NCBI GenBank assembly: GCA_027459625.1
Contig: DAIDHP010000020.1
Location: forward strand, 1-64,000
Source of the DNA: Chthonomonadales bacterium
GTDB lineage: Bacteria > Armatimonadota > Chthonomonadetes > Chthonomonadales > CAJBBX01
Length of the DNA stretch: 64,000 bases
Direction of reading: 5' to 3'
In this document: in pieces, positions 8,097 through 16,598 of the stretch
How positions within the stretch are numbered: position 1 is the stretch's first letter
Layout of the letters: each line of letters opens with the position of its first letter
The notes under the pieces: model-generated
What the model was told of the DNA's origin: nothing
Databases searched by the model: none
What the model saw: only the letters and a program-made list of their open reading frames with translations
Made by a program: the position numbers and the translations under genes

Positions 8097-8126
8097 ATGG
8101 GTCGAAGTGAATTGGCTTCGACCCAT
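8097..8126. promoter_or_regulatory. 11-bp perfect inverted repeat just upstream of the gpmA -10 box
   Basis: ATGGGTCGAAG (8097-8107) and CTTCGACCCAT (8116-8126) flank an 8-nt loop. There is no T-run after it; TATAAT follows at 8131-8136, so the repeat covers the -35 region for gpmA. It could be an operator or a weak terminator for the HTH gene that ends 20 nt upstream. Confidence 0.5.
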
Positions 8127-8173
8127 TGGGTATAATGGATATGATTAACAATCAACATCAAGGAAACAATATC

Positions 8174-8782
8174 ATGTCCAAACTGATCTTACTCCGCCAC
8201 GGACAATCCACTTGGAATTTGGAAAACCGATTCACCGGATGGATTGACGTTCCGCTTACGGAACAGGGGGAATTGGAGGCGGCGGAAGCAGGGAAACTTC
8301 TCAAAGACATTGCTTTTGACATCGCCTTCACTTCCGTTTTAAAAAGAGCCTGTGACACGTTATACATCGCGATGAAAACGTCGGAACAGGATTCTCTCCC
8401 CATCATTTACAACAAAAAAATCAATGAGAGAATGTATGGTGATCTCCAAGGATTAAACAAAGCTGAAACCGCCAAGAAATTCGGGGACGCCCAAGTGAAA
8501 CTTTGGAGAAGAAGTTACGACGTGGCGCCTCCGAACGGTGAAAGCCTAAAAGACACCGCAGCCCGATCCATACCGTACTACAACGAGGAGATATTGCCTC
8601 AAGTTAAAAAGGGAAGAAATGTGCTTGTATCGGCTCACGGCAATAGCCTTCGTGCTATCGTGATGCATTTGGACAAGCTGAACAAGGAGGAGGTTATCGA
8701 GCTTAACATTCCCAATGGAGTGCCTATCGTTTATGAAATGGGTGCGGAAGGCAATATCCTTTCGAAAACGGAACTTCATTAA
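8174..8782 (+). CDS. gpmA: 2,3-bisphosphoglycerate-dependent phosphoglycerate mutase
   Basis: A 202-residue glycolytic enzyme interconverting 3- and 2-phosphoglycerate through a phosphohistidine. The motif LRHGQSTWN carries the catalytic His (residue 8). Also present are [40 protein letters not shown] and the second-His motif [14 protein letters not shown]. It is of the short form (about 200 residues against about 250 in the E. coli type), which lacks part of the lid, as in several other phyla. The start is ATG 8174 with AAGGA 9 nt upstream; the open frame extends back to 8126 without a site. It is a single-gene unit between an inverted repeat at 8097-8126 and a terminator-like hairpin at 8796-8835. 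Confidence 0.93.
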   Translation: MSKLILLRHGQSTWNLENRFTGWIDVPLTEQGELEAAEAGKLLKDIAFDIAFTSVLKRACDTLYIAMKTSEQDSLPIIYNKKINERMYGDLQGLNKAETAKKFGDAQVKLWRRSYDVAPPNGESLKDTAARSIPYYNEEILPQVKKGRNVLVSAHGNSLRAIVMHLDKLNKEEVIELNIPNGVPIVYEMGAEGNILSKTELH

Positions 8783-8795
8783 CCTATACACTCGG

Positions 8796-8835
8796 CACAG
8801 AGAGGATAGTTCATCAAGAATGAATTCTCTCTGTG
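8796..8835. terminator. Hairpin between convergent gpmA and ppiC-like gene
   Basis: CACAGAGAG (8796-8804) pairs with CTCTCTGTG (8827-8835) across a 22-nt loop, in the 82-nt gap between two convergent genes. It lacks a long T-run, so a terminator role is likely by position but not certain. Confidence 0.4.
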
Positions 8836-8864
8836 TTAGGGTGCATCCTTGATGCATAGGACAA

Positions 8865-9863
8865 TTATTTTGTTTGTGCACCTGAGCTTGGCATCATCTG
8901 TTGATAGCCTGGAAGGCTTATCACAATGGACGATACCTTCTGGAAATCCGCAATCTTCTTTTGCACCGCCGACATGCCCCCCGCCTTGGCGAGCAAAGCC
9001 ATCCTTTCAACCTGTGGTTCAACCTGATTGAACGGGAGAACCGTCATCTCCTTTTTCGAGACTAGCTGGATGATGTAGTAGACCGTCTGCCCGTTAACAA
9101 CAACTTTCAGAACAGGTGAGAACTCCCCAACTTTCAGCTTCGATACCGCATCCTTGATGAATTGCGGCAAGTTGGGATTGTTTGCGACAACATACCCTAC
9201 ATCACCGCCCTTGGCTTTCGTGGCGGCGTCCACGCTCATTTCGGAAGCAACGGTTGCGAAAGGCGAGCCAGCTTTCAACTTTTCCATCGCCTTGTTAGCG
9301 TCAGTTTCATTGGAAAGCTGAATCATGGAGAGCCGCCACGTCTCAGGCGTCCCCCATTTGTCCGGATGCTTGTCGTAGTACTCCTTGACCTCATCCTGGG
9401 TGCATCTTTCATTCACCGTAGCCACGTTATAGAGGGTTCGCTCAAATTTCACCTGTTCCTTGAGTTGCTGATCCGTAAGTTGCTTGGATGCGAGAGCTTG
9501 CACTATGGAGGGGTTTTGCTCCGCTATTTTCATATCCGAATTGATATCCGCCTCAGTGGGCATCAAACTTGTTTTCTGAGCGAATTGATATAGAAGCTTC
9601 ACGAATATTAAAGATTGGAGTGCGATTTGTCCTGCGGTTTCATTCTTGAATTGCAATGGAGAAGTGGATGCGATAAAATCCTGGGCTCGTAAGGATTGCA
9701 TTTTATTGATCCAATCCGAGACTGTGATGTTATCCCCATTCACAATCGCAGCAATCTGATCGTTCGTTGATGTCTGAGCATGAGATACTGCAGGAGAACA
9801 CAACACCAAAGCGAGCGGCAATAGAACCATCATAAAAAGAGCGCGGTACCGGCTGGCGATCAT
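8865..9863 (-). CDS. PpiC/SurA-type peptidyl-prolyl cis-trans isomerase (parvulin), exported
   Basis: A 332-residue exported foldase. The ATG at 9863 has AGGAGGA 7 nt upstream. A signal peptide (LFMMVLLPLALVLCSPAVSHAQ) is followed by a SurA-like helical N domain (IAAIVNGDNITVSDWINKMQ) at about 35-180. A parvulin PpiC domain sits at about 190-300, with TWRLSMIQLSNE, FATVASEMSVD, KGGDVGYV and VGEFSPVLKV. It would assist folding of envelope or outer-membrane proteins in the periplasm, which fits the diderm features of the window (beta-barrel at 1075-3135). The C-terminus ends in a short Gln/Ser-rich tail. It stands alone on its strand. Confidence 0.85.
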   Translation of the reverse strand: MIASRYRALFMMVLLPLALVLCSPAVSHAQTSTNDQIAAIVNGDNITVSDWINKMQSLRAQDFIASTSPLQFKNETAGQIALQSLIFVKLLYQFAQKTSLMPTEADINSDMKIAEQNPSIVQALASKQLTDQQLKEQVKFERTLYNVATVNERCTQDEVKEYYDKHPDKWGTPETWRLSMIQLSNETDANKAMEKLKAGSPFATVASEMSVDAATKAKGGDVGYVVANNPNLPQFIKDAVSKLKVGEFSPVLKVVVNGQTVYYIIQLVSKKEMTVLPFNQVEPQVERMALLAKAGGMSAVQKKIADFQKVSSIVISLPGYQQMMPSSGAQTK

Positions 9864-10023
9864 ACGTGAATCCTCCTTTTTCGGATGCAAACGATATCTC
9901 TGCGATAAATCACTCACCATTCCATTATACCGTTTAACCGCTGCAGCTATTGTTACACACTTGGGAAAAGAAAACAGACAGGGTGCATGTAAATCCACCC
10001 TGTCCGCCCTTCAAAACTCAATA

Positions 10024-11142
10024 CTAAGAACCGTTGTTTGCCTTATTGCTGTTCTGCTGCACAGCTCCGTTGTGAATTATTACTGTTTGACTGGGATCAT
10101 CCCAACTCACGGTTCTGTTGGTTAGTATGGACAACACATTCATCGGCACATATAATGTGGAGTTGCTGATGATAGGCGGCGCTGAAATTCGTTCCCGCCT
10201 TCCATTTGCGAAGATCACCGTGGAACCCACAAACAGTTTTAGCCTTCGATCCTTAGTTACCAAGGATTTATTCGTTTTATTGTAAGTATATTGCACACCC
10301 GCCGCTTCCGCAACAGGGGCGAGAGGAACATACACCGTGCCGCCCTTCATAAAAGGCTGACCGTTTGGAAAGCTGATGGACTGATTGGCATACATAACGC
10401 CTATGGAATTGCCTTGTGGAACCTGCGCATTTGGATGCGCTTGGGTGTTGCTTGATACTATTGACTTGGTATACGAAACGGATGTAGGGGCGTAACCGAC
10501 GTTGTGCGCAACGACATTAACCCCATTATTGATCAACACACCGAACTTCGATCCCGGTTTCAACAATACGTCGCCCGCTTTGGGTTTATTCACATATTGA
10601 TTGTAGAGATAGCCAAGTCCGGCTCCCACCGCCATCTCCTCCAAGGTGTTACCCTTGGTGAGCGTAGCGATCACCAGCCCTGCGCCTGCGCCAATGCCGA
10701 CAAATTTTAAAGTCGACGCGTTTTTATTGGGATGAGCCACCAACCTGCCCGAACTGGAATGAGTTAGGCCTTTCCCGTTTAATGAATAGAGAGTGCCGTT
10801 AATTAAATATGTTTGTGAATCGGGCAGCACTATGCGCTTGAAGGATACGCCAATGTAACCCGGTTTTCCGTTTCTTGAACGATACGCCTCGTTCACCACT
10901 CCCTCAATCCGTGTTCCAGCGGGGAGCCCTGCGTCATACTGCCCTTGCTGAATAGTGGTTGCGAAGGTTTCCCCTCGATAAGAGGATTTACTGCTGAGGG
11001 TGTTGTCTAGGGTGACGGGTAGCACAGTGCCACTCGGCAGGGATATCTTACTGGTTTTCGCTCGCACGGATCCGGCTGCTAAAATCATCAGAGATACGAC
11101 TACAGCAATGTGTAATTTCGACTTGTTCGTAAATGTCATCAT
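10024..11142 (-). CDS. Exported protein with copper-amine-oxidase-like N-terminal domain
   Basis: A 372-residue protein with an N-terminal signal (LHIAVVVSLMILAAGSVRA). Residues about 30-200 form a beta-rich region (LPSGTVLPVTLDNTLSSKSS, LPAGTRIEGVVNE) with a glycine-rich hydrophobic segment, FVGIGAGAGLVIATL, resembling glycine-zipper segments. Residues about 245-355 have two repeats of the copper-amine-oxidase N domain (GGTVYVPLAPVAEAAGVQ and NSTLYVPMNVLSILTNRTVS), a fold often used for binding envelope glycans and not itself catalytic. An Asn/Gln-rich tail ends the protein. The site AGGAGG lies 10 nt before the ATG. The role is unknown; probably periplasmic or surface-associated. Confidence 0.65.
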   Translation of the reverse strand: MMTFTNKSKLHIAVVVSLMILAAGSVRAKTSKISLPSGTVLPVTLDNTLSSKSSYRGETFATTIQQGQYDAGLPAGTRIEGVVNEAYRSRNGKPGYIGVSFKRIVLPDSQTYLINGTLYSLNGKGLTHSSSGRLVAHPNKNASTLKFVGIGAGAGLVIATLTKGNTLEEMAVGAGLGYLYNQYVNKPKAGDVLLKPGSKFGVLINNGVNVVAHNVGYAPTSVSYTKSIVSSNTQAHPNAQVPQGNSIGVMYANQSISFPNGQPFMKGGTVYVPLAPVAEAAGVQYTYNKTNKSLVTKDRRLKLFVGSTVIFANGRRERISAPPIISNSTLYVPMNVLSILTNRTVSWDDPSQTVIIHNGAVQQNSNKANNGS

Positions 11143-11228
11143 ATCTTCATAACCTCCTAGATAATTTAATATACGCTATGACCGATGCAATCGGCTATGT
11201 TCTTACTATCAGACGTCAAAAATACATC

Positions 11229-11282
11229 CAATGATCCATAATACAAAAAAAATACGGGAAACGCCATTCAATGATCCCTAAT
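11229..11282. repeat. Two direct copies of CAATGATCCnTAAT, 40 nt apart, in a divergent promoter region
   Basis: Copies at 11229-11242 and 11269-11282 match at 13 of 14 positions and start exactly 40 nt apart (about four helical turns). They lie between the divergent genes at 11142 (minus) and 11408 (plus). A short inverted repeat CCGAT-GCA-ATCGG is at 11182-11194, and a possible -10 box TATACT is at 11335-11340 on the plus strand. These look like regulator-binding sites, but the regulator is unknown. Confidence 0.4.
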
Positions 11283-11407
11283 GATGATTTTTCGGCGAAT
11301 GTCCCGAATATGAAATACATGTCAAAACCAAAGGTATACTAATAAAAAAGCGGTCATGGCTAGGACGCCACCCGCATTTATTCCTATTATGAAACAAGAG
11401 GTGAGGA

Positions 11408-12244
11408 ATGTCATTCCCTATCAAATTGGGACACAGCCCCGATTCAGACGACGCATTTATGTTTTACGGATTGGCGAAGCATTTGGTGGACGAAGAGGGG
11501 TTGGAGTTCACACACATTCTCAAGGATATTCAAACTTTGAACGAATGGGCGAAAGAGGGAAGGTTGGAGTGCACCGCGATATCCGCGCACGCCTATGCAT
11601 ACGTGAAGGATAAGTATGCAATTTTAACCCATGGCGCCAGCATGGGGGATGGATATGGACCGATGGTCATATCAAATCATCCGATGACGGCTATGGATAT
11701 CACGTCAAAAAAAATCCTAATACCTGGGGAGTTAACCACCGCGTTTCTCGCTCTTTCGCTTTATCTCGACCAACCATTCGAATACACAGTCATGCCCTTC
11801 GATCAAATCATTCCGGCGTTGAAACGCGGGGACGCCGAGGTGGGATTGATCATTCATGAAGGTCAGCTTACTCATTCCGCGGACGGGATGCATATGATTG
11901 TGGATTTGGGGCATTGGTGGAAGCTTGACACCGGCTTGCCATTGCCGTTAGGTGTCAACACAATCAGAAAAGATCTCCCTTCGGACATCCAAATGAAGGC
12001 GTCGAGGGCGTTGAAAGCCAGCATCTTATATTCCTTGGAGCATCGCACACAAGCTTTGGAATACGCAATGCAGTTCGCACGGGATATGAAAACGGAGATA
12101 GCGGACACATTCGTTGGAATGTATGTGAACCATTGGACGGTGGATATGGGCGAGGAGGGAAAACGCAGCATTCGTTTGTTAATGGATCGATCTCAAAGTC
12201 GAGATTTGGTGCCGCTATTTGGCGACGTTGAATTCGTGGATTAA
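11408..12244 (+). CDS. mqnD: MqnD-like 1,4-dihydroxy-6-naphthoate synthase (MqnA/MqnD/SBP family)
   Basis: A 278-residue protein of the periplasmic-binding-protein fold used by the futalosine route to menaquinone. MqnD converts cyclic dehypoxanthinyl futalosine to 1,4-dihydroxy-6-naphthoate in the cytoplasm. Signatures are LGHSPDSDDAFMFYGLAKHL at the N-terminus, CTAISAHAYAYVKDKYAIL, HGASMGDGYGPMV and LIIHEGQL, followed by LPLPLGVNTIRKDL. No signal peptide. The site GAGG...GAGGA lies immediately upstream of ATG 11408. The substrates for this step would be made by MqnE and MqnC, encoded at 19784-22039; mqnA and mqnB are not in the window. MqnA and MqnD are related, so the choice of D rests on the SPDSDDAFMFY pattern. 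Confidence 0.78.
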   Translation: MSFPIKLGHSPDSDDAFMFYGLAKHLVDEEGLEFTHILKDIQTLNEWAKEGRLECTAISAHAYAYVKDKYAILTHGASMGDGYGPMVISNHPMTAMDITSKKILIPGELTTAFLALSLYLDQPFEYTVMPFDQIIPALKRGDAEVGLIIHEGQLTHSADGMHMIVDLGHWWKLDTGLPLPLGVNTIRKDLPSDIQMKASRALKASILYSLEHRTQALEYAMQFARDMKTEIADTFVGMYVNHWTVDMGEEGKRSIRLLMDRSQSRDLVPLFGDVEFVD

Positions 12245-12265
12245 GTTGCTATATTGCATCCCCTT

Positions 12266-12292
12266 AACGCCCCCAAGAATGTCGGGGGCGTT
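12266..12292 (+). terminator. Hairpin terminator after mqnD
   Basis: AACGCCCCC (12266-12274) pairs perfectly with GGGGGCGTT (12284-12292) around a 9-nt loop, 22 nt after the mqnD stop and just before the stop of the convergent operon. The T-rich tail is short, and it may serve both strands. Confidence 0.6.
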
Positions 12293-12297
12293 ACCAT

Positions 12298-12630
12298 TTA
12301 GTTATCCTCGCCAATATCACCAAAGAGCGTATTGAACCTCTCCGCAAGTTGCATCTCCAAAGCGGAGAAAGAGAGATCAAACGCCATTGTCCACATCAGC
12401 ATCAACGCTTCCTCGGGAGGGTAATCCAGAACTCGAGAGAAAAAATCCTTTATGATCTCCTCGTATGTCGTTTTCGGTTCGTTGAGAACCATACGACCAG
12501 GCATGGAGTTTTGATAGAGCTTTTGCTGAAAATGATCCAAAAACTCCCGGACATTTGCAGGGGTGGCGTGCTCCAGCTTATCCCCAAACTCTTTTCTTAT
12601 TTCCTCTCGAAATTCGCTTAGACGCACCAT
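12298..12630 (-). CDS. Uncharacterised 110-residue acidic protein
   Basis: The family is not recognised. It is all-helical by appearance, with FREEIRKEFGDKLEHATP, a Phe-rich middle (VREFLDHFQQKL) and EEALMLMWTMAFDLSFSAL near the C-terminus. There is no signal or membrane segment. It is the last gene of a four-gene minus-strand operon, starting 24 nt after the pfkA stop and ending just before the hairpin at 12266-12292. The Met/Phe-rich C-terminal helix and acidic tail suggest a protein-binding role; nothing more specific can be said. Confidence 0.65.
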   Translation of the reverse strand: MVRLSEFREEIRKEFGDKLEHATPANVREFLDHFQQKLYQNSMPGRMVLNEPKTTYEEIIKDFFSRVLDYPPEEALMLMWTMAFDLSFSALEMQLAERFNTLFGDIGEDN

Positions 12631-12654
12631 CGTTTCCTTTGGAAGATTATGTGA

Positions 12655-13617
12655 TTAGGTTGCCATCACATCCACAACGTTCAGCACGTTTGGGTCCACG
12701 GGTCTTCCGCCTGCGGTGACATCCTCCAACGGGCTGGCGTGAATACGCCCCCCCAGCATACCTACCATCAAATTGGTTTGTCCCTGAGCTAACAAATCCA
12801 CCGCATAATTTCCAAAATGGGTTGCGAGGGAACGATCCTTGGCTGACGGGGAGCCCCCGCGTTGAACATGCCCCAGAACGGATAAACGTGTCTCTATACC
12901 CGTAACCTGAGTGATTGTCGCGGCGATGTCCGCCCCTTTCGCCGCCCCTTCGGCGACGATAATGATGCAGGACATTTTACCGCGATTGCGCCAAGCCTCG
13001 ATGTTGCGACACAACTTAATCATATCATGTTTCACTTCAGGAATCAACACCGCTTCGGCGCCTCCGGCGATGGCAACATCCAATGCGATGGAGCCATTCA
13101 AGCGACCCATCACTTCCACAACGAATATACGGTCGTGGGAAGCCGCCGTGTCACGAATTTTATCGATGGATTCAAGTGCCGTATTCACTGCGGTATCGAA
13201 TCCGATGGTGTACTCCGTTCCGTTGATATCGTTATCGATTGTGCCTGGAAGTCCGATAACTTTGACTCCGCATGTTTCATGAATGGCAAGCGCGCCGCGA
13301 TAGGAACCGTCTCCTCCGATAACGACCAATCCATCGATTCCCGTATCCTCTATTTGCTTGGCGGCTTTAGCTTGTCCTTCGGGGGTTTTGAATTCCATGC
13401 TTCTGGCGGTTCGTAGAATTGTCCCTCCGTCATCGATAATGCCACTTACCGAATGAGCGTTCATTTGGCGGAACAAACCGCTCAAAAGGCCTTCATATCC
13501 TTTTTCAATGCCAATTACCTCCATGCCTTTGAAAATGCCCGTCCGCACTACCGCGCGTATGGCGGCGTTCATGCCGGGGGCGTCCCCGCCACTTGTCAGC
13601 ACACCTATTTTTCTCAT
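12655..13617 (-). CDS. pfkA: ATP-dependent 6-phosphofructokinase
   Basis: A 320-residue group-I phosphofructokinase, phosphorylating fructose 6-phosphate to the 1,6-bisphosphate. Motifs are IGVLTSGGDAPGMNAAIRA (ATP site), VVIGGDGSYRGA, GLPGTIDNDING with the catalytic Asp, and IFVVEVMGRLNG with GGAEAVLIPE. The Gly in GGDGS and the Gly in PGTIDND are those of ATP-users rather than pyrophosphate-users (which have GGDD and PKTIDND). Full length for the family. It follows the fructokinase gene by 23 nt, so fructose could be taken through fructose 6-phosphate to the bisphosphate by two neighbouring gene products. Confidence 0.95.
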   Translation of the reverse strand: MRKIGVLTSGGDAPGMNAAIRAVVRTGIFKGMEVIGIEKGYEGLLSGLFRQMNAHSVSGIIDDGGTILRTARSMEFKTPEGQAKAAKQIEDTGIDGLVVIGGDGSYRGALAIHETCGVKVIGLPGTIDNDINGTEYTIGFDTAVNTALESIDKIRDTAASHDRIFVVEVMGRLNGSIALDVAIAGGAEAVLIPEVKHDMIKLCRNIEAWRNRGKMSCIIIVAEGAAKGADIAATITQVTGIETRLSVLGHVQRGGSPSAKDRSLATHFGNYAVDLLAQGQTNLMVGMLGGRIHASPLEDVTAGGRPVDPNVLNVVDVMAT

Positions 13618-13640
13618 GATGTCCTCGAAAAAAACGAAAG

Positions 13641-14612
13641 TTAATGGGTCAACACCATCACGTCTTCATGATTGGGCAGGGAGGTTATCGCTCCTTTGCG
13701 TGTGGTGGTTAGAGCCCCCACACGGTTTGCGTAACCGAAAATGCGTTCAAAATCTCCGTGGCTCAGATTCGTAAAACCACCATGAATATCAATGGCATGA
13801 AGCAATTCAATCAACATTCCCCCGACAAAACCGTCGCCTGCGCCCGTCGTATCCACGGAGAGAACCTGATACCCATCAACATACCCCCGCAGGGAATCAG
13901 ACGCCTCCCAATAGCAGCCCGATCTTCCCTTCGTAACCACGATGAGTTGGATATTCGGCGCGTGCTGTCGGAGATGCTTCACCCCCCGAGTCTCATCGTT
14001 CACGCCGGTGAGAAATAGCAACTCCTCGTCGCTGATTTTAAGGATATCCGTGAGAGGCAGCGCCTCAATAATCGTGTTTCTGGCGACGTCCTCACCTTTC
14101 CAGAGCGGCAGGCGAAGATTTGGATCAAAGGAAAGGATGGCTCCGGAGTCTCTGGCGATTTCAATAGCAGCAAGAGTGGCGGATTTGCTCGGCTCCTCAA
14201 TCATAGTTATACTTCCAAAATGAAATATACGACCTTTGCGAATAAGATCGGAGTCCACCTCATTCGGTTGGTAAAGCATGTCCGCGCTCGGGTTACGAAA
14301 AAAACAGAAGTCACGCTCGCCATTTTGCTGCAGGGATACGAATGCGAGTCCCGTTCTTACATACGGATCGAATCGCATCCCTGATACGTTCACGCCTGCT
14401 TGAGAGAATGTGTCGCATAAAAAATGGCCGAATGGATCGTCTCCAACTTTTCCAAGAAAAGCGCTTGATCCGCCTAGCTTGGCCACAGCCGCTGCGACAT
14501 TGGCCGGCGCGCCTCCAGGAGCCTTTAAGAACCCCGAGGATTCAGCGACACCCACGCCGCTTTCCAAGGAAACCATGTCGATCAGAGCCTCGCCTAGGCA
14601 GACCACATCCAT
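13641..14612 (-). CDS. PfkB-family carbohydrate kinase, probable fructokinase
   Basis: A 323-residue ribokinase-fold sugar kinase. It opens MDVVCLGEALIDMV, then has the substrate-loop motif APGGAPANVAAAVAKLGG and KVGDDPFGHFL. The C-terminal signature DTTGAGDGFVGGML contains the anion-hole GAGD with the catalytic Asp. The pattern FRNPSADMLY is typical of fructokinases (ScrK-like), which make fructose 6-phosphate, the substrate of the adjacent PfkA; this supports the substrate call, but other hexoses cannot be excluded. It starts 12 nt after the hpf stop, within the operon hpf-kinase-pfkA-small gene. Confidence 0.85.
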   Translation of the reverse strand: MDVVCLGEALIDMVSLESGVGVAESSGFLKAPGGAPANVAAAVAKLGGSSAFLGKVGDDPFGHFLCDTFSQAGVNVSGMRFDPYVRTGLAFVSLQQNGERDFCFFRNPSADMLYQPNEVDSDLIRKGRIFHFGSITMIEEPSKSATLAAIEIARDSGAILSFDPNLRLPLWKGEDVARNTIIEALPLTDILKISDEELLFLTGVNDETRGVKHLRQHAPNIQLIVVTKGRSGCYWEASDSLRGYVDGYQVLSVDTTGAGDGFVGGMLIELLHAIDIHGGFTNLSHGDFERIFGYANRVGALTTTRKGAITSLPNHEDVMVLTH

Positions 14613-14624
14613 GAATCACCCCCT

Positions 14625-15179
14625 TTACAACTCCGGCTCGATGATTCCATAGTCACCATCTTGTCGACGGTAGAGTAAATTGACTGTTCCTGTCTCATCA
14701 TTAAGGAAGAGAAAGAAATCGTGGTCGAGCAATTCCATCTGAATTGCTGCCTCTTCCGGAGGCATAGGTTTCATAGGAAATCTCTTGCGTCTGGAGATAA
14801 CAAGAGGTTGAAACTCATTCTCATCTGGTTCGTCAAGCAAAGTTATTGCCGATTTTTCTGCGGCTGTCTCCTTCACCGGTCCGGGGCGTTGATGACTTCG
14901 TCGCACTCGGGCTTTGAAGTTTTTGATCTGTTTTTCCATTTTATTAAGCGCATTATCAACGGCGATGTTCAGATCATTGCATCGCTCTTCACTGCGTAGT
15001 GTAATACTGTCCCCTTTGATGGAGAACTCAACTACTTGAATGCCACGAATGTGAGAGACTTCCATTTCAGCGGATTCGATGTGATGAAAAAATTTTTCCA
15101 ACTTCTGAAATTTTCTGTCAACATGCTGCTTGAGTGCGTCTGATACGACGCCGTTTCGGGTTTTTACGCTGATAAGCAT
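14625..15179 (-). CDS. hpf: Long-form ribosome hibernation promoting factor
   Basis: A 184-residue protein. The N-terminal domain (residues 1-105; MLISVKTRNGVVSDALKQHV, KFFHHIESAEMEV, LRSEERCNDLNIAVDNALNK) is the RaiA/HPF fold that binds the 30S decoding region. The C-terminal domain (about 125-184; VISRRKRFPMKPMPPEEAAI, HDFFLFLNDETGTVNLLYRR) is the dimerisation domain that joins 70S ribosomes into inactive 100S pairs. I start at ATG 15179, where AGGAG lies 7 nt upstream, rather than the frame opening at 15218. It is the first gene of an operon with two sugar kinases, an unusual linkage of ribosome dormancy with glycolysis genes. Confidence 0.9.
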   Translation of the reverse strand: MLISVKTRNGVVSDALKQHVDRKFQKLEKFFHHIESAEMEVSHIRGIQVVEFSIKGDSITLRSEERCNDLNIAVDNALNKMEKQIKNFKARVRRSHQRPGPVKETAAEKSAITLLDEPDENEFQPLVISRRKRFPMKPMPPEEAAIQMELLDHDFFLFLNDETGTVNLLYRRQDGDYGIIEPEL

Positions 15180-15440
15180 GGTGTATCTCCTGTGGGTAAT
15201 GTATTGCTCCGACATCACTCTTGGCTAACGAATGGCGCGGAAGATCATGGATGATGGAAGAAACTCGAAGGCTGTCAAGCCATCAATCGCATCTATTCTC
15301 CATATATACCAATTACGGATGAAGGCGTTTAAAGTGCTAAGTTAATGTTCAGCATAATCACAGTTATCATACGTTAAGGTGTATCTGTCCTATATCCTCA
15401 TACGCATTGGCGGTTATGCAAAACAAACTTTATCAAAAAT

Positions 15441-16598
15441 TCAACGAGAGAGAGTTGCTATCGCCCAGCAGGCGATGCCTTCGGATCTCCCGACAAAGCC
15501 CATCTTTTCGGATGTTGTCGCTTTGATGTTAACTCTATCCCTTCCCACTTGCAGTCCGGATGCGATACGGTCAATCATTAAGTTCCTCCACGGACCGATT
15601 TTCGGCGCTTCGGCGAGAATAGTGAGATCGACGTTTTCAATTGTCCATCCGTTACGTTTAAGCAGATCGGCGGTCTCCTCCACAAACTCCATACTGGCTC
15701 TGTTCATATGCGCGGGGTCCGTGTCAGGGAAGAGTACGCCTATGTCTCCCAAGCCAGCCCCTCCAAGTAATGCATCGCATAATGCGTGCAACGCCGCATC
15801 GGCGTCGGAATGCCCTTTTAAACCCAGTGTATGAGGGATATGAACCCCGCCGAGCCAAAGCTCACGGCAACCGACAAATTGATGCACATCATATCCCATA
15901 CCGGTCCGGTATGTCGCAGGAGATCGCGGAGTGGTCATAAGATAAAATTCCATGCGGAGTATGTCTTCCGGAACAGTTAATTTAAAGTTGCTCTCTTCTC
16001 CGCTAACGATATGAACTGGAAATCCCATCGATTCAAGCACGCTCGCCTCATCCGTCATTTCACGAATTCGCGCTCCCAACGTATTGAACGCGGACAGGAG
16101 CGTTTCACGGCGAGCGCCTTGAGGTGTTTGAACAGCCCATAAATTGTCTCTATGCACGGTTTCCGTAATGACGCCGTTATTCGATCGTTTGACCGTGTCT
16201 CGAATGGGAATTCCCGGCACCGCAGAACCCTCGGCTCGGATGGTGTCAATGACCGCGGATATCAAATGTCGAGATATTAGCGGACGAGCCGCATCGTGAA
16301 CCAAGACTATTTCGCAATCGTCCGGCAGCGCCTGAAGACCGCGCCAAACCGATTCCTGACGGGATTCCCCGCCTTCCACCACCTTCAGCATCTTGGGATA
16401 ATTCAAGGAGATATCCTTGATTCGTTCCATATCCCGCATGGATGCCACCACGACAATCCACTGAATGTCCTCATGACTCTCAAATGCGGATAGGGTATGT
16501 TCCAGCACCGCCCGTCCAGCTAATGAAGTAAATATCTTGTTTTCAGCGCTACCGAACCTTGAACCTTGTCCTGCCGCCGGAATTACGACTCCCACCAT
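15441..16598 (-). CDS. ispDF: Bifunctional IspD-IspF (MEP cytidylyltransferase / MECDP synthase)
   Basis: A 385-residue fusion for two steps of the MEP isoprenoid pathway. Residues 1-225 are Isp[14 protein letters not shown] (CTP-binding loop), [26 protein letters not shown] and [13 protein letters not shown]. Residues about 230-385 are Isp[12 protein letters not shown] (zinc ligands Asp and His), [30 protein letters not shown] and [15 protein letters not shown]. The intermediate enzyme IspE is separate and not in the window. Its 5' end overlaps the 3' end of the PIN-TRAM gene by 50 nt in another frame; a purine-rich stretch encoding that protein's Glu-rich tail doubles as the ribosome site. 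Confidence 0.95.
   Translation of the reverse strand: MVGVVIPAAGQGSRFGSAENKIFTSLAGRAVLEHTLSAFESHEDIQWIVVVASMRDMERIKDISLNYPKMLKVVEGGESRQESVWRGLQALPDDCEIVLVHDAARPLISRHLISAVIDTIRAEGSAVPGIPIRDTVKRSNNGVITETVHRDNLWAVQTPQGARRETLLSAFNTLGARIREMTDEASVLESMGFPVHIVSGEESNFKLTVPEDILRMEFYLMTTPRSPATYRTGMGYDVHQFVGCRELWLGGVHIPHTLGLKGHSDADAALHALCDALLGGAGLGDIGVLFPDTDPAHMNRASMEFVEETADLLKRNGWTIENVDLTILAEAPKIGPWRNLMIDRIASGLQVGRDRVNIKATTSEKMGFVGRSEGIACWAIATLSR

Noticed and set aside
15379-15834. Plus-strand frame opposite ispDF
   Set aside because: It is a shadow of the ispF region, whose motifs are clear on the minus strand.
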